A stretch of 64,000 nucleotides of DNA. Source: Physcia stellaris (lineage: Eukaryota; Ascomycota; Lecanoromycetes; Caliciales; Physciaceae). The position numbers and the translations under genes were made by a program. The notes under the pieces were generated by a model. The model was not told where the DNA came from and did no database searches. It was given only the letters and a program-made list of their open reading frames with translations. The DNA lies in assembly GCA_018902385.1 (NCBI GenBank), contig JABSSW010000070.1, positions 62,001 through 126,000 on the forward strand, written 5' to 3'. This document shows, in pieces, positions 11,769-22,800 of the stretch; the first letter of the stretch is position 1; each line of letters starts with the position of its first letter.

Positions 11769-12313
11769 GACGAGAATATTCAAATTTCGAGGAGGCAAGC
11801 AAGAGTGTTGAAGAGCGGCTCTCGGTTTGATGACGGAATGCCTTGTTTGATGGTTGAGCTAGGGGAAGAAAGAATTTGGTGGAGGTAGAAACATCTGACG
11901 GGGCGATCTGACATCAAGCTCATGACTTAGAAAATCTTAGTATGATTCTGACCAACAGTGAGCTCTGAACACCTCTGAACCTTGTGGCGTTGAATTGAGT
12001 TTGTGAGGCGGATTTAGAGACGGAGATAAAGCTGGCAGAGCTTAGGTAAGCAGGCGAGGGAGGGTCTGCGAGGAAAATGGCTGGCGGCCATCGACAGCTC
12101 AGACGCGTCAACCACAGCATGCATATGGAGGCACAAGGGATTTTGGAAGGGCACACGGAGTTCCATAGTTTTATGCCGTCTCATCATCACTCTATTAAGC
12201 TATTGAGTCTCAATTCTGTGCATGCAAGCTTTTCAAAATCGCCGTCCCAAACCATCCGAATATCACAAAGAACCACCTTTGGTACCCTCAGCACCAGCCC
12301 ATGATCACTCAAG
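11769..12313. other. Intergenic, no gene recognised
   Basis: About 0.5 kb separating two minus-strand genes. It contains the 5' leader of the GTPase gene and the 3' end of the small secreted protein gene. No additional coding or repeat feature is visible. Confidence 0.5.
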
Positions 12314-12865
12314 TCAACGCTTGATCTCAGGTGTTACGTTCACTTGAGAGATGTCCGTCTCACACTGTTGTCCTCCATACCTCGCCCTGCAATTGACTGC
12401 ACCATAAATGGTCGCGACTGGTGTAATGTTCTTGCTGAGCCGGCTGTTAGCTGTGCTGTCCAATAATGATGTAGAAATGAAAAGATCTTACCCGCTGCAT
12501 CGGAATTTATGGTTCACTTTCAGGTACTTGCCGTCAAAAATATACTTCACAGTTGCATCATTGCAAGGGTGGTGGTGATGAGGGTCGGCCATGGTCCCTC
12601 CAGCACCAGCTTCCAACTGTCGGCTACACGACGTCGACGTGTTGGTGTTTGGGTCGTCAAAGCGGAATGACAGATGGCTAGAGTTGAAGATGGCGGGAGT
12701 GCCAGGTTGGACGGGACCAGGTGCGGCGTCAAAGGTGGAGAAGCCGCTAATGGCCCATTGCTGGCTAATGCATGAAGCAGTTGAGCTGTCCTTTGTGGTG
12801 AGAGGATGGGCTAGGACAATCGGTAGTGCAGCTGCAAGGGGGAGGAGAAGCGTGGAGAAATGCAT
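12314..12865 (-). CDS. Small secreted cysteine-rich protein
   Basis: Exons 12865-12492 and 12443-12314, with a 48-nt intron (12444-12491), give 167 aa. Ignoring the intron would truncate the protein at a TAA lying in the donor site. The N-terminus is a clear signal peptide (MHFSTLLLPLAAALPIVLA). The mature part has six cysteines, enough for three disulfides, four possible N-glycosylation sites (NSS, NTS, NIT, NVT) and a PHHHHP segment. The layout (W.I..F..F.A.PGPV, then ISF-like strands with D.N and paired cysteines) resembles AA1-like / small secreted host-interaction proteins of ascomycetes, but the match is by pattern only. It could be an effector, allergen-type or cell-surface protein; no enzymatic motif is seen. 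Its promoter carries a TATA box and tandem repeats. Confidence 0.78.
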
Positions 12866-12930
12866 GATGATTGTTGACCAAGGAGTTTGTAATTAGAGAT
12901 TTCTTGATCGAGTGATTCAAGGGAGACCAG

Positions 12931-12985
12931 AAGGAATTGGCTGAAGGAATTGGCTGAAGGAATTGGCTGAAGGAATTGGTGAAGG
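12931..12985. repeat. 14-bp tandem repeat, four units
   Basis: AAGGAATTGGCTGA is repeated three times head to tail, followed by a shortened fourth unit. It lies 65 to 120 bp upstream of the start codon of the small secreted protein gene, between its TATA box and the ATG, so it falls in the likely 5' UTR or core promoter. Confidence 0.85.
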
Positions 12986-13026
12986 AGTGGTTAAGAGAAT
13001 ACCTGGAGGAACTGGCTGGGGAAGGG

Positions 13027-13034
13027 TTTATATA
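13027..13034 (-). promoter_or_regulatory. TATA box of the small secreted protein gene
   Basis: TATATAAA on the minus strand, about 160 bp upstream of the start codon at 12865. The spacing would give a 5' leader of roughly 130 nt containing the 14-bp tandem repeat. Confidence 0.6.
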
Positions 13035-13047
13035 GTAGAGATTGGCG

Positions 13048-13232
13048 GAGACTAGTGCTAGGAAAAGGAATAGAAATGTGAAGACATACGTTACCTACCC
13101 ATTCATCCCACACATCATATTCTTTTGAGCATCACACAGCAGAGACTAGTGGTACGAAAAGGAACAGAAGTGTGAAGAGCCACGTTACCTCCCATTGAGC
13201 CACGCATTCCGCTCTTTTGAGCAGCACACAGC
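13048..13232. repeat. Diverged 90-bp tandem duplication
   Basis: Two adjacent copies, about 13048-13140 and 13142-13232. Both begin GAGACTAGTG, continue with GAAAAGGAA.AGAA.TGTGAAGA and CGTTACCT, and end CTTTTGAGCA.CACACAGC. They differ at roughly one base in five. They lie just upstream of the TATA box of the small secreted protein gene, so they may be duplicated promoter sequence. Confidence 0.75.
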
Positions 13233-13675
13233 CTAGTGATGGCACAGTCGACGATGTTTGACATCATAGAAGTCCATATCCGGTCGGTGTCGCCTTTCGC
13301 AATACGACCGAATGCTAAATCGGGATCGATTAAGGCACGATTTCGTCTTGGCGCATCTGCTTTTCTCGATGCGCATGATACGCGTGCAAATTCTCCGAAG
13401 CGCATAAGATCTTGCGCGGCTGACCGCAACACGAGATTCCACAGACGGCTCACGGCACACCGCCTGAGTTCGGACGAATGATGGCCCCCAATGGGTGTCT
13501 GGTATATTGCTGTAAGTACAACGCAGGGCTCTCGAAGCGGACTTCGAAGCGGGGATATCGATCTTGCTGCCCCAAAAATCAACACCTGGAATATAGCCCA
13601 TGTCTAAATCTGTCCGGTCATTACAATGAAAGCGCTCGGTTGGATAAATCCACCTCTTCTATCGCTGCTGTACAC
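13233..13675. other. Intergenic, no gene recognised
   Basis: About 440 bp between the duplicated promoter segment and the 3' end of the sugar transporter gene. Overlapping open frames occur on both strands (13115-13601), but none resembles a protein and no splice pattern links them. Confidence 0.45.
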
Positions 13676-16068
13676 TTATTCATCATCTTGGTCTAAGCGC
13701 TTGTAGTTGCCAGCTTGCCCATTGGCACCTTTGCTGTCACCTCGACTTCTGTTAGCTAGTCGTGATATCCAACCACCGATACCTTCGGAACGGCTTTCTT
13801 CCTCGGCTGCCTGAGACTTTCCGTTCTCTGCAGATCCGTTGGGAGGGTTGATGTCAAGCCCGGGAATGGCGTTGTCCGCGCCGAGGTGTCCAAAGCCACC
13901 ACCGCCTCGTCGAATATCAAGCGATGGTACAGGCGATCGGGCACTCATGAGCGAATCTACTTCGGCTTCCTGTGCTGGCGTCGGCATGGCGGTTGTAGCG
14001 TCACCGAAAAGCTGGTCCATGTCTTCCAAGCGAACATTGGCCGTTTCCGGGTATAAGAAATATACTAGACAATATCAGCAATAACTTCCCCAAGGGTTCT
14101 ATTCCAAGGACTTACCAAGAATGAAGCTGACAGCACAGAAGAAGGCATGTACAAGATAAAGGCGCCATTTGATCCATTCCTGCAAGATAGGCGTCAATTC
14201 ACCCACAAGCCAATTACAAGCCCAGTTGGCCGCTGTACTAAGACTTGCGCCCTTGGCCCGGATGCTCAGTGGTAGAATTTCCGGCGGGTATAACCATGGT
14301 ATAGGACCCCAGGACGCTCCAAATGCTGCATTGTATATCATAACGAAAAGAACGGTCAGTTGCGGGGTATATCGGATGTCAATGAAGATGAAGTATGATA
14401 TCGCAGATAGTGATATTATCATCGCAACGGCGCCGGATAGCAGTATCATCCTTCGACCCCATTTGTCCACCAGGTACCAGGGAGGTATTGTCGATAGTAG
14501 ATAGGTGATGCCGTTGATGCCTGTCATAAGAATGGCGTTTCGTCCGACCCAGCCGGCTGACTCAAATACCAGTGGTGCATAGTAGGATATGACGTTGATG
14601 CCGTTCAGTTGAGCTAGTGCTTGGGCTGACATGGCGATAAAGAGCCGTTTGTAATATTTTCGAAACATCTCGTAGTATGTTCTCTCGCCTTCTTGACGCT
14701 GTAGTAGAACGTTCATCTTGATCTCTCGATATTCCTGCCTAGCCTTCTCGTTGTGAATATCACCACCTCCGTAGAGGTTAGCAATAACAACGATACCTTC
14801 CTCGTCGTGATCATTGTCAAGGAGCCATCTAAAGCTACTTTTCAGTAAGTGATAGGAAAATGATGCAAGCGACTAACCTTGGAGACTCGCATATGATTAG
14901 ACTACCTAGGCCGAGGAGAGCCCCCATAAAACACTGCAAGAGTAGAGGTACGCGCCATGAATAATCGCTCTCGATGTAACTGCAAAAGTAGTCTACCCAC
15001 ACGCTGGCCGCGTAACCGCTGATGTTACCCGTGAATTCGATACAAGCAAGCTTCCCTCGATTGTGAGGCGGGGAAATTTCAGACTGGTATACGGGCACAA
15101 TGGTTGACAAGGCACCGACGCCGAGACCGGCGATGATACGGCCTAGTATCATCATGGGCATCCCGTTCGCAAAGGTTTGGAGAGCACCTCCAACGAAGAA
15201 GATTATAGACCCATACAAGATAGTCCGCCGTCGACCTATCATGTCACCTATTCTGCCCACGCTTAAAGATGCTATCAGAGCCCCTATTTCGAGAATGGCT
15301 ACCATGGTTCCAATTTCGGCCCGATTAGGCTGGTTGAAGTAGTCCTTGAAGTGAGGTCCCCTAAGATCAATTAGCATTCAGCATATACTGACACCAATCC
15401 ACGTTTGAAGACCTACGTTATTATGCCCGACATCACTCCTTGGTCGTATCCAAACAAGAACACTCCCAGAGAGACAAAGACACTGGTGAAGTACCTAGAG
15501 CTGTTCAGTCCTTGCGATATCTATGGTTTTACCAGGTGAGACCCTACAAAAGTGGCTTTCCCGTCAAGCCATGGGAGAGGCTTCTCTGTCGATTGCCCGT
15601 CATAATGGTAGCAATGATCTTCTCAACCCGGCCAATCTGCCGTGGTCCAGGGTCGGGGATATGGATAGCCTCTTTGTCAATCCCTTGCTTGGTGTTCCTC
15701 CTGTGTAGATGGTCTTGCGGGGCGTATCGAACTTGCTTATGGTGCAGGCCTCCACCTCTCGCCCTTGCCGAACCTCCTAGAGCTCCACCGTCGGCCGACT
15801 CCCGTAGCTTGATCTGTAGCGGATCCTCCTCGTCGGCAAGCTGTTCGGCGAGGTCTCCAGTATCACTCCAAAGGGAAAACTCCGAGCCTGCAGAGTCGAC
15901 GGAGCGTCGGCCCCAGTGTTTCTCGTCGGTGGACTCTATCAGCGGAGCCGAGTGATCGTCTCTTTGTTGTGCTGGCGAGGTCAGGGCACGAAGGGGGATA
16001 GAGACAGAGGAGAGAGGGTTTGAGGAAGGAATGATGGCGGTGGTGAGGGGCTGACTGTAGCAGCCCAA
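13676..16068 (-). CDS. MFS sugar transporter with long N-terminal tail
   Basis: Five exons: about 16068-15548, 15494-15417, 15360-14878, 14828-14116 and 14064-13676, giving at least 725 aa. The cytosolic N-terminal tail carries SDTGDLAEQLADEEDPL. The first membrane helix is GVFLFGYDQGVMSG. Sugar-porter signatures GRIGDMIGRRRT, YQSEISPP.NRGKL and PETANVRLEDMD are visible, with about 12 hydrophobic segments. Long N- and C-terminal tails are typical of one fungal sugar-porter branch. The first intron (15495-15547) is short, and its acceptor TCTAG restores GLTGKPLLYFTSVF. The start codon is unresolved: an in-frame TAG lies upstream of 16068 with no ATG between, so a further 5' exon or a sequence error is implied. 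The sugar is not predictable. Plasma membrane location is likely. Confidence 0.85.
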
Positions 16069-18682
16069 GCGGTGGGAAAAACTATGTTGTATTTCCTATC
16101 CTGGCCTAAATTCTACACGTGTGTGTGGAATGTCAGGGTCGACAGATCGTGTGAGGTGGTCACGGCAGAGCGGGTCTGAAGGGTTCATGCATTGAAAGTG
16201 AGCTAGAAACAAATTGGCGTAAAGATAGGTAGTCGGTGGGAACATAAGATTCTGCAGGATATCGACACGGGGAATCAGACTCTCGGAGGCATCGAATCAC
16301 TTGGGCGCTTTTGGAGACGTTTTCGGTTTTGCTGGCGGAGACCTTCGTGGACAGGGTTTAGGGGTTCAGCTGCATGCACCTGTCCCAGAAGGGCTGAGCA
16401 CGCCGGCCCGAGGTTCCGCCGCCTGCGTTTTCCCTTGGCTTGGACCCTTCCACTCAGCACCGAATGACTTATGCTGATGACAATATCAGCGTTCTCGATG
16501 ACCATGTGGCTTTTGCCATCTGTGCAAGGCTCTGCTCTAAGCTCATATGCCATGTGCAGTAATATCCATTAGTCAAATCCAGAACTATTCTCTGCACGTC
16601 GACCATGACTCGATGTATGCTATGTACCCCATACACCCCACACCTGTTAAAACGACGTACCTTTTTCCTAAGACCCGACCGTGCCGAGCGTGCTTACCCG
16701 AACACCTGCTGTTACGAGGATGGTATACCATGGTACATGAGGAGGGGTTGCTCTGGATTTTCCATGGTGGCCCGAACATTGCTCTGCATTGCTACATCCC
16801 ATTGGGTGATCACCGCCGCCCTGCGTCTCGCGTCCTTCAATAGAAAGAAAAGAACAAAAAGATCGCCATCAGCCGAGTTTGTAAGCAGATGTCAAAAATT
16901 TGCAAACCAGCACCACGTCCTCCATGTTGTTGAGATTCACGAGCGTATGATGAGACTGACATGATGCGTATCCACTTTCTCAGGTCTTGATTCGATTCTT
17001 CATAGTCGTCAAGTCTATTTCAGTGTTTCAAGGTCGGGTAGCCGTAGCATGCAAGACGCATATTTCACTCCCTGGCTTGATACTGTAGACTACTGGAAGA
17101 GATGTCCAACTCGAAAGTAGACTACCACTTACCCGATCTCGGAGGTAAGACAACGAGAAAACTGTGCGGAAGCCTATCAGCAGTATTGTTTCGCCTTGCA
17201 CGTCGACCCGTTGTGGGATGAACGAATCATTGTAGCTTTTCCTCCAGGCAGTTATTGGCGAACGGCCATGTGACTGCGCTGCATTATGGAATCCGGGGTT
17301 GACCCCACTCAAGTGGAGAATTACTGTACTCCTGTCTTTTCCGCGGCTCAAGTGGGATCCTTGATCTCGCAAAGACCGCTACCTCTCAGCGCTCTGATTG
17401 AGAGAGATCATTGGAAGAATCATGGCGAGGCAAACAGACAAAGAGGGAGTAGTCGAAACGTCAATGACGTTCGAATTGCCATGAGACGGCAAGCGTGGTT
17501 CGCTTCATCGATTGACATTGTCTATTGAGTTGCAGCCTCTATGTGAGTTGTATCATTGGGTACGTACGGTACAGCTTGGCTCTTTCAAGGCCCAAGATCT
17601 AGATAATAGACACATGTCAGCCTTGCTTAGAGAAGACACATCAGCGGTGGAACAAAGCAGATGATGGCATGCATTAGAGTGATCCGACCACGTGGACAGA
17701 CTCCGACAGGTGAACATCAACTTTCACAGCGACGGCTCATTCATAGCCAAGGATTGCAACCGACTGCCTCTGACAATTCATAGTCTCATTATGAATGATG
17801 ATCCCACATTTTCATATCGTATGTGAGAATGTTGATAATGATCTGATTCGGTGAAGTCTTGCAGTGCCAGTCAGGAAAGGCAAGTGATCAACACGTCGTC
17901 GGGTCGTGACGATGACTTCAAACAAGAAGTGAAATTCCATATACTACGAGTATTGTGGGGGATCCAAAAATAAATGGGATCGCCGTCTAAATCTTGTGCC
18001 GCGCTGGATCATTTCAGATTTGCTGTGGCTGGTGTTTGACTTGAGAGGAACTGTAATTTCCCAAAGCGCCCCGAGGATCCAAAATCTGCCAGTCACGCCC
18101 ACTTGCATGCATATCCAGATTCGACAACAATCTCGAGTCCATTGTTGACATCGCCGTCGCGATCCACGTTCAACATCTTGACATTGGAAGAAGGCAACCC
18201 GAATCAACAACAATCCCAAATCGATTTGTGCGCTGGAGTTTGCTCTGCCGATCTCCATTAGTGCTTCCTTGGCACGGCTAGGAACACTTCAGCACAATTT
18301 CTTGGAAGAGCTGCCAATTCGCCATCTGTGTTGCACACGACCAGGCTCGCCGTGCTGACGGCCGTGCGGGGAATACAATCTTCTACCATCTTCACTTCCT
18401 GTGCATCTACTGACCGCAACGGTTCAATTTATAAATCTCTGCCCGCGGATGGGGAAGCGGTGACAGCGAGATTACTGGGACAAGACATTCGTTACTATCT
18501 ACCATGGGTTCCACCCAGTTTGGGAACTTCCATGTCTGTCTCACCGGTTTCCAAGAGCAAACGAAGGCGCGCTAAATTGCTGCTTCTAGGATTTCTGTCG
18601 CGACTCCACGCTCCCAGTCTGCAATGTACGTCACCTTCCCAGCGAGACAAGGTCTCGGATGGGCGAGACATGGATAGAGACA
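16069..18682. other. Large intergenic region, divergent promoters
   Basis: About 2.6 kb between divergently transcribed genes (sugar transporter - and CHS7-like +). It should contain the missing 5' exon of the transporter near 16069-16200. Open frames (16275-16553 -, 16547-16843 +, 17028-17372 -, 17944-18258 -, 18328-18687 +) are unrelated to anything I recognise. No tRNA, repeat array or transposon domain was seen. Confidence 0.5.
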
Positions 18683-18688
18683 TATAAA
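18683..18688 (+). promoter_or_regulatory. TATA box of the CHS7-like gene
   Basis: TATAAA 55 bp upstream of the ATG at 18743, in ACATATAAAGG. It supports 18743 (context ACAAAATGG) as the intended start of the following gene. Confidence 0.55.
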
Positions 18689-18742
18689 GGCTGACGCAGC
18701 AACAGCTTTTCCCACAATCAAGAGCAGTACAAGGAGAACAAA

Positions 18743-19751
18743 ATGGTTTCGGAGGCTGCAGGCTCAATGGCATCCCCTTAAGCAACGGACGCCATCTCGA
18801 GAATCTGGGTATGCGCGCAAACACCAATTTGGTGGGGAACATTTCTGACCCCATTAGGTTCAATAATCCTCTGCGGCCTTGCCATACTGGTGACTCTTGG
18901 CTTGATCTGGAGGTCGGAACGAAAACAAGCAGCGGTCGGCAGAAGGTTAGCAAGTATCACAACGGTCAAGAGGTTGCATGGCTAAGACATCGGATACAGA
19001 GAATTCCAGCTATTCCTTTTAGGGTATATAATCGTTGAGATATGCGAGATCTTTACCGTAGGAGGCTTTCCATTGAATGAGAACGTCCGACTGGTATGCC
19101 GTACTCGAGCTCAGCGCTTACGATAGCTTTTGCTCACCTGGTCCTAGGGCTTCACTGCAGTCCATCTTGGCGCCATTGTTGCAACACTATGGGTGCTCCT
19201 CTTGAACGGCATAGTGGGATATCAACTTCTCGACGACGGCACACCGCTTTCCCTAGGCTTAATACTTCTTTCTGGCATCGCTCTCTTCATTGGGACGGGT
19301 TACATCGCGCTCGACACCGCTTTCAAATGGACCGGACACTTTGATTCGAGCTTAGGCGGAAATAATCGGAACATTGGTCTCTATGTGTTGTATCAACTGG
19401 CACCGCTGGTTTTCCTTTTTGGCTTCTTCATTCTCGAAGGCGTTTTGGTGCTCAAAGTGCTGGGGGAGAGGAAACCCATGCGTTAGTATCTCTGATCTAC
19501 TCTTCGGATGCAACCGACTGACGGAGTCTGTAGTATATCTTTTCGCGGCAGCCCTGCTCTTCGCAATTGGCCAAATCTTTCAATATGTTGTCAGCACCCA
19601 CATCTGCAGCGGAACCGACGGAAAAATCAACGGGGCACTGTTCGAAACCCTATTCACGCTGCTCTCAGTTGTCATGATCTGGGTGTTCTGGTCGAGTATA
19701 ACCGAGGACGACTGGCCCGTGCCGGTATCTGGAGGCGGTAGCTACACATAG
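18743..19751 (+). CDS. CHS7-like chitin synthase export chaperone
   Basis: Multi-pass membrane protein of the Chs7 family, which brings class III/IV chitin synthases out of the ER. Exons end or begin at 18945, 19000-19093, 19148-19481 and 19534-19751. The joined reading gives GRREFQLFLLGYIIVEICEIF, then FTAVHLGAIVATLWVLLLNG, VGYQLLDDGTPLSL, AIGQIFQYVVSTHIC and WVFWSSITEDDW, all family hallmarks, with about seven hydrophobic segments. Introns are 18946-18999, 19094-19147 and 19482-19533. Oddity: the ATG at 18743 starts a frame that meets TAA at 18779-18781. The same frame then continues through the first membrane helix, so either a 5' exon is missing or the copy is disrupted. It is shorter than standard Chs7 (about 330 aa). 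Confidence 0.8.
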
Positions 19752-20387
19752 TCACTTTCATACTCTCCTTACATAATATTGCATGTCATTTCACGGTTGA
19801 TGTAACTTTAGCGCGTGGGCACGGTTGTATATTTAGTCGTGTTTGGTTGTATAGAAGGGGGCCAGTTAGAGGGAGATAATTTGCTCCTACTGGCACTGAG
19901 TGGTGGTCATCTACCCTGACATTGGCTGGAACCGAAAATGAAAACCGAGGTATAAACTGAGGATGAAGGAGAGCTCACAGCTCATGCACACAAGAAGGAT
20001 GTAATATACGAGATATGGCCTCCTGATAAATAATACCAACATCATAAACATCACTCTACCCATATTTCCAGAGCCAGTTGTTCTTGATTGTTCGGTCACA
20101 TCGTTATTGATTAACGCCTCAAATCTTCCAACAATCTGTCAATTGGTGATTGTTTCGAAGCCGAGACCGAGCTAATCTTCTTTACCTGAAACTCTACAGA
20201 GAATCTCTGGCCCTGAAGATTGAAGCCATATCACGGATTGAACCCTAGGATTATATTATTACTAAGAATTGAACCCTAATAATTCGCAGATTCGACTCCT
20301 TGCATTCCTCTCGAAATCATACCAGCTGGCAGCAAACAGGCTCCCTCCCAGCAACTTCACTCCACGTCTTGGAAGTCCTCAAAGTCC
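19752..20387. other. Intergenic, no gene recognised
   Basis: About 0.6 kb between two plus-strand genes, AT-leaning. Only a short antisense frame (19911-20099) is present, without recognisable content. Confidence 0.5.
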
Positions 20388-22023
20388 ATGGCCATGGCAG
20401 ACTCAGACGAGGAATACATCCAAGATGGCTCAGATGAAGAGGTCTCCAGACAGCCAATTACCCGTGGAGTCAAACCAGTGAAAGCCGGCCCAGATCTGAG
20501 TAAAAAATGGGAGGTAGCTCGGCCTTGGGACGATGTCAGGGAAGATGCAAGTGGAGCCATCGCTGTGGATGATATGCTCGAAGCCGAGAAAAGGAAGAGG
20601 TGAGAAACATCTACAATGGTAGGATTTATATTCGATTTTCTGTCCTTGTCTGTATCACGAGTGAGGATACGAAGTTTTCCTTGAAGCTTTCTCCTTTATA
20701 TATACATATCTATGAGCTCCTACAGATGATTCCCCAGAGCTGAGCAGTAGCCCTCTCCTCTCCGTTCCTAAGAACATGTCCCGCAAGCTAACCTCTCATT
20801 CCACTATTAGAAAACTCAAAGACACAACTCCTCTCCAGCGCGGGATAATCCGACACCTGATCCTCATTATCGACTGCTCCACCGCAATGCTCGAAACCGA
20901 CATGCGGCCCACCCGCTACCTCCTCACCCTGCGCTACGCCCAGGACTTCGTCCGCGAATTCTTCGAGCAAAACCCCATCTCCCAGCTGGGCATCCTCGGC
21001 ATGCGCGACGGCCTGGCACAACGCATCTCCGACACCAGCGGCAACCCCTCCGAGCACATCTCGCGCCTGCAGTCCATCCGAGAACAAGAACCAAAGGGGC
21101 AAGCGAGTCTGCAAAACGCTCTGGACATGAGCCGCGGGGCGCTATTCCATGCGCCGACCCATACAACAAGGGAGGTGCTACTGCTGTACGGCAGTCTGCT
21201 GACTAGCGATCCGGGGGATATCCACGTGACGATCAACGCACTGGCCAAAGATCGGATTACGTGCACAGTAATCGGGTTAGCAGCCCAGATCGCCATCTGC
21301 AGGACCCTCGTCCAGCGGACCAACCCCACGATGTCGCCAGCAGAGTCCTACACCGTCGCGCTGGACGACATCCACTACCGCGAACTGATCATGCGCGCCA
21401 CCACCCCGCCACCAACTGCCTCTTCGACCAGCACCGTGGGCGCGAACGGCGAGGCGCAGAAATCAGAGACAGGAGGTAGTACGCTCCTCAGCATGGGCTT
21501 CCCCAGCCGACTCACCTCGCGCCTGCCCACGCTCTGCGCATGCCACAGTAAGCCCACCGCAGGGGGCTACCTGTGCAGCCGGTGCAGCGCCAAAGTGTGC
21601 GCGCTGCCCTCGAAATGTCCCTCCTGCGGCCTGACGCTCATCCTCTCCACGCACCTCGCCCGCTCGTACCACCACCTCTTCCCGCTGCGCAACTGGAAGG
21701 AAGTCTCCTGGCGCCGCGCCGCGGAACTCCACGCTCAAACCGCGTGCTTCTCGTGTCTGGCGCCCTTCCCGCCGGCGGCGGTGGGGGCGGTGGTGGGAAA
21801 GGGAGATAAAGCGCGGGACAAGCGGAAAGAAAATGGGCTGAGTGAGAGCGGCCGGTACGAGTGCGCGACTTGCCATAGCTGCTTCTGCATCGATTGCGAT
21901 CTCTTCTGCCACGACGTCGTGCATAATTGCCCGGGATGCCAGAGCCGGGAGGCGGATTTGGTGATGGGGGCGGAGGGGGCGGATGGTGGGGGTGATGGAT
22001 GCAGGGGCGGATGGAGGGGGTGA
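20388..22023 (+). CDS. ssl1: TFIIH core subunit p44 / Ssl1
   Basis: Two exons, 20388-20599 and 20811-22023, give 474 aa. This is the p44 subunit of the TFIIH core, which stimulates the XPD/Rad3 helicase in transcription initiation and nucleotide excision repair. The acidic N-terminus (DSDEEY) leads to KKWEVARPWDDVREDASG. The splice joins EAEKRKR to KLKDTTPLQRGIIRHLILIIDCS, the start of the von Willebrand A-type domain (about residues 72-265). The C-terminal half has clustered cysteines: CHSKPTAGGYLCSRCSAKVC..PSKCPSCG for one zinc finger, then C..C...YECATCHSCFCIDCDLFCHDVVHNCPGC for the C4C4 RING-like finger. An upstream in-frame methionine pair (MAMADS) gives two nearly equivalent starts. The C-terminal tail is Gly-rich and longer than in yeast. 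Confidence 0.93.
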
Positions 22024-22800
22024 GTACAAATGCGCGGGGAAACGGAAGGGGAGAATTGGCTGGCTAGCTAGCTGGAGTTCTTGGGATGGTTATAGCATGG
22101 GTTATAGTGCAGCCGCGCAAGGATGCGTCCTGTGTATCCTTTTTGGGAGGCATGGATAGGGGGTTAGGGGGATTCTCATCGGGTATCTGCATCGCGTCTT
22201 CAGGACCCTCGATGCCAGAAAAGGGGAGTGAGTACGACCTCTGCGCCGCTTCCTGTTGTTTGGTATAGTATCGAAAGAAAAGAGTGGGTTAAGAACGGTA
22301 CTATATAGGGTAGCTTGGTCCCTTACTGTATTCTCAGGAGAGGCGAGACAGAGAAAGAGGGGGGTATAATTCTTGCACTATACGACGAATATATATAAAG
22401 TACGCTACAGGGAGGGTTGAGACGCTGCAGAATGGATCTAGAACAATTCATCTACAATCTTGTAGTCTTGAGAATTGGGTACTAACGAGGATTCCATTTC
22501 CAAAGAACATTGAATGTGGGATATGGAGTAGACAAACAACTTGAATCTACAGTTCTTGATCGAACGGTCTGCGGGTATTTAATTGATTGCATTTCAAGAT
22601 CTGGCCTCAATCATCCACAAGTACATAGTACGGAGACACAGACCCCTACCTGAGAGAGAGAAAAAGCAGATCGGAAGCACGATTCTTCACGTAGTAATAC
22701 ACACTTTCCCCCCTTCCTTACCTGCCTTCCTCCCTCCTCTTTTCCTCCTCGCCTCCCCGCCCTACGCCAGAGCAGTTCGCCTCAACCTGAACGAACACTC
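22024..22800. other. Convergent 3' region
   Basis: About 0.8 kb between the 3' ends of the p44 (+) and PMT4 (-) genes. A pyrimidine-rich stretch lies at about 22706-22765. No coding feature is recognised. Confidence 0.5.
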
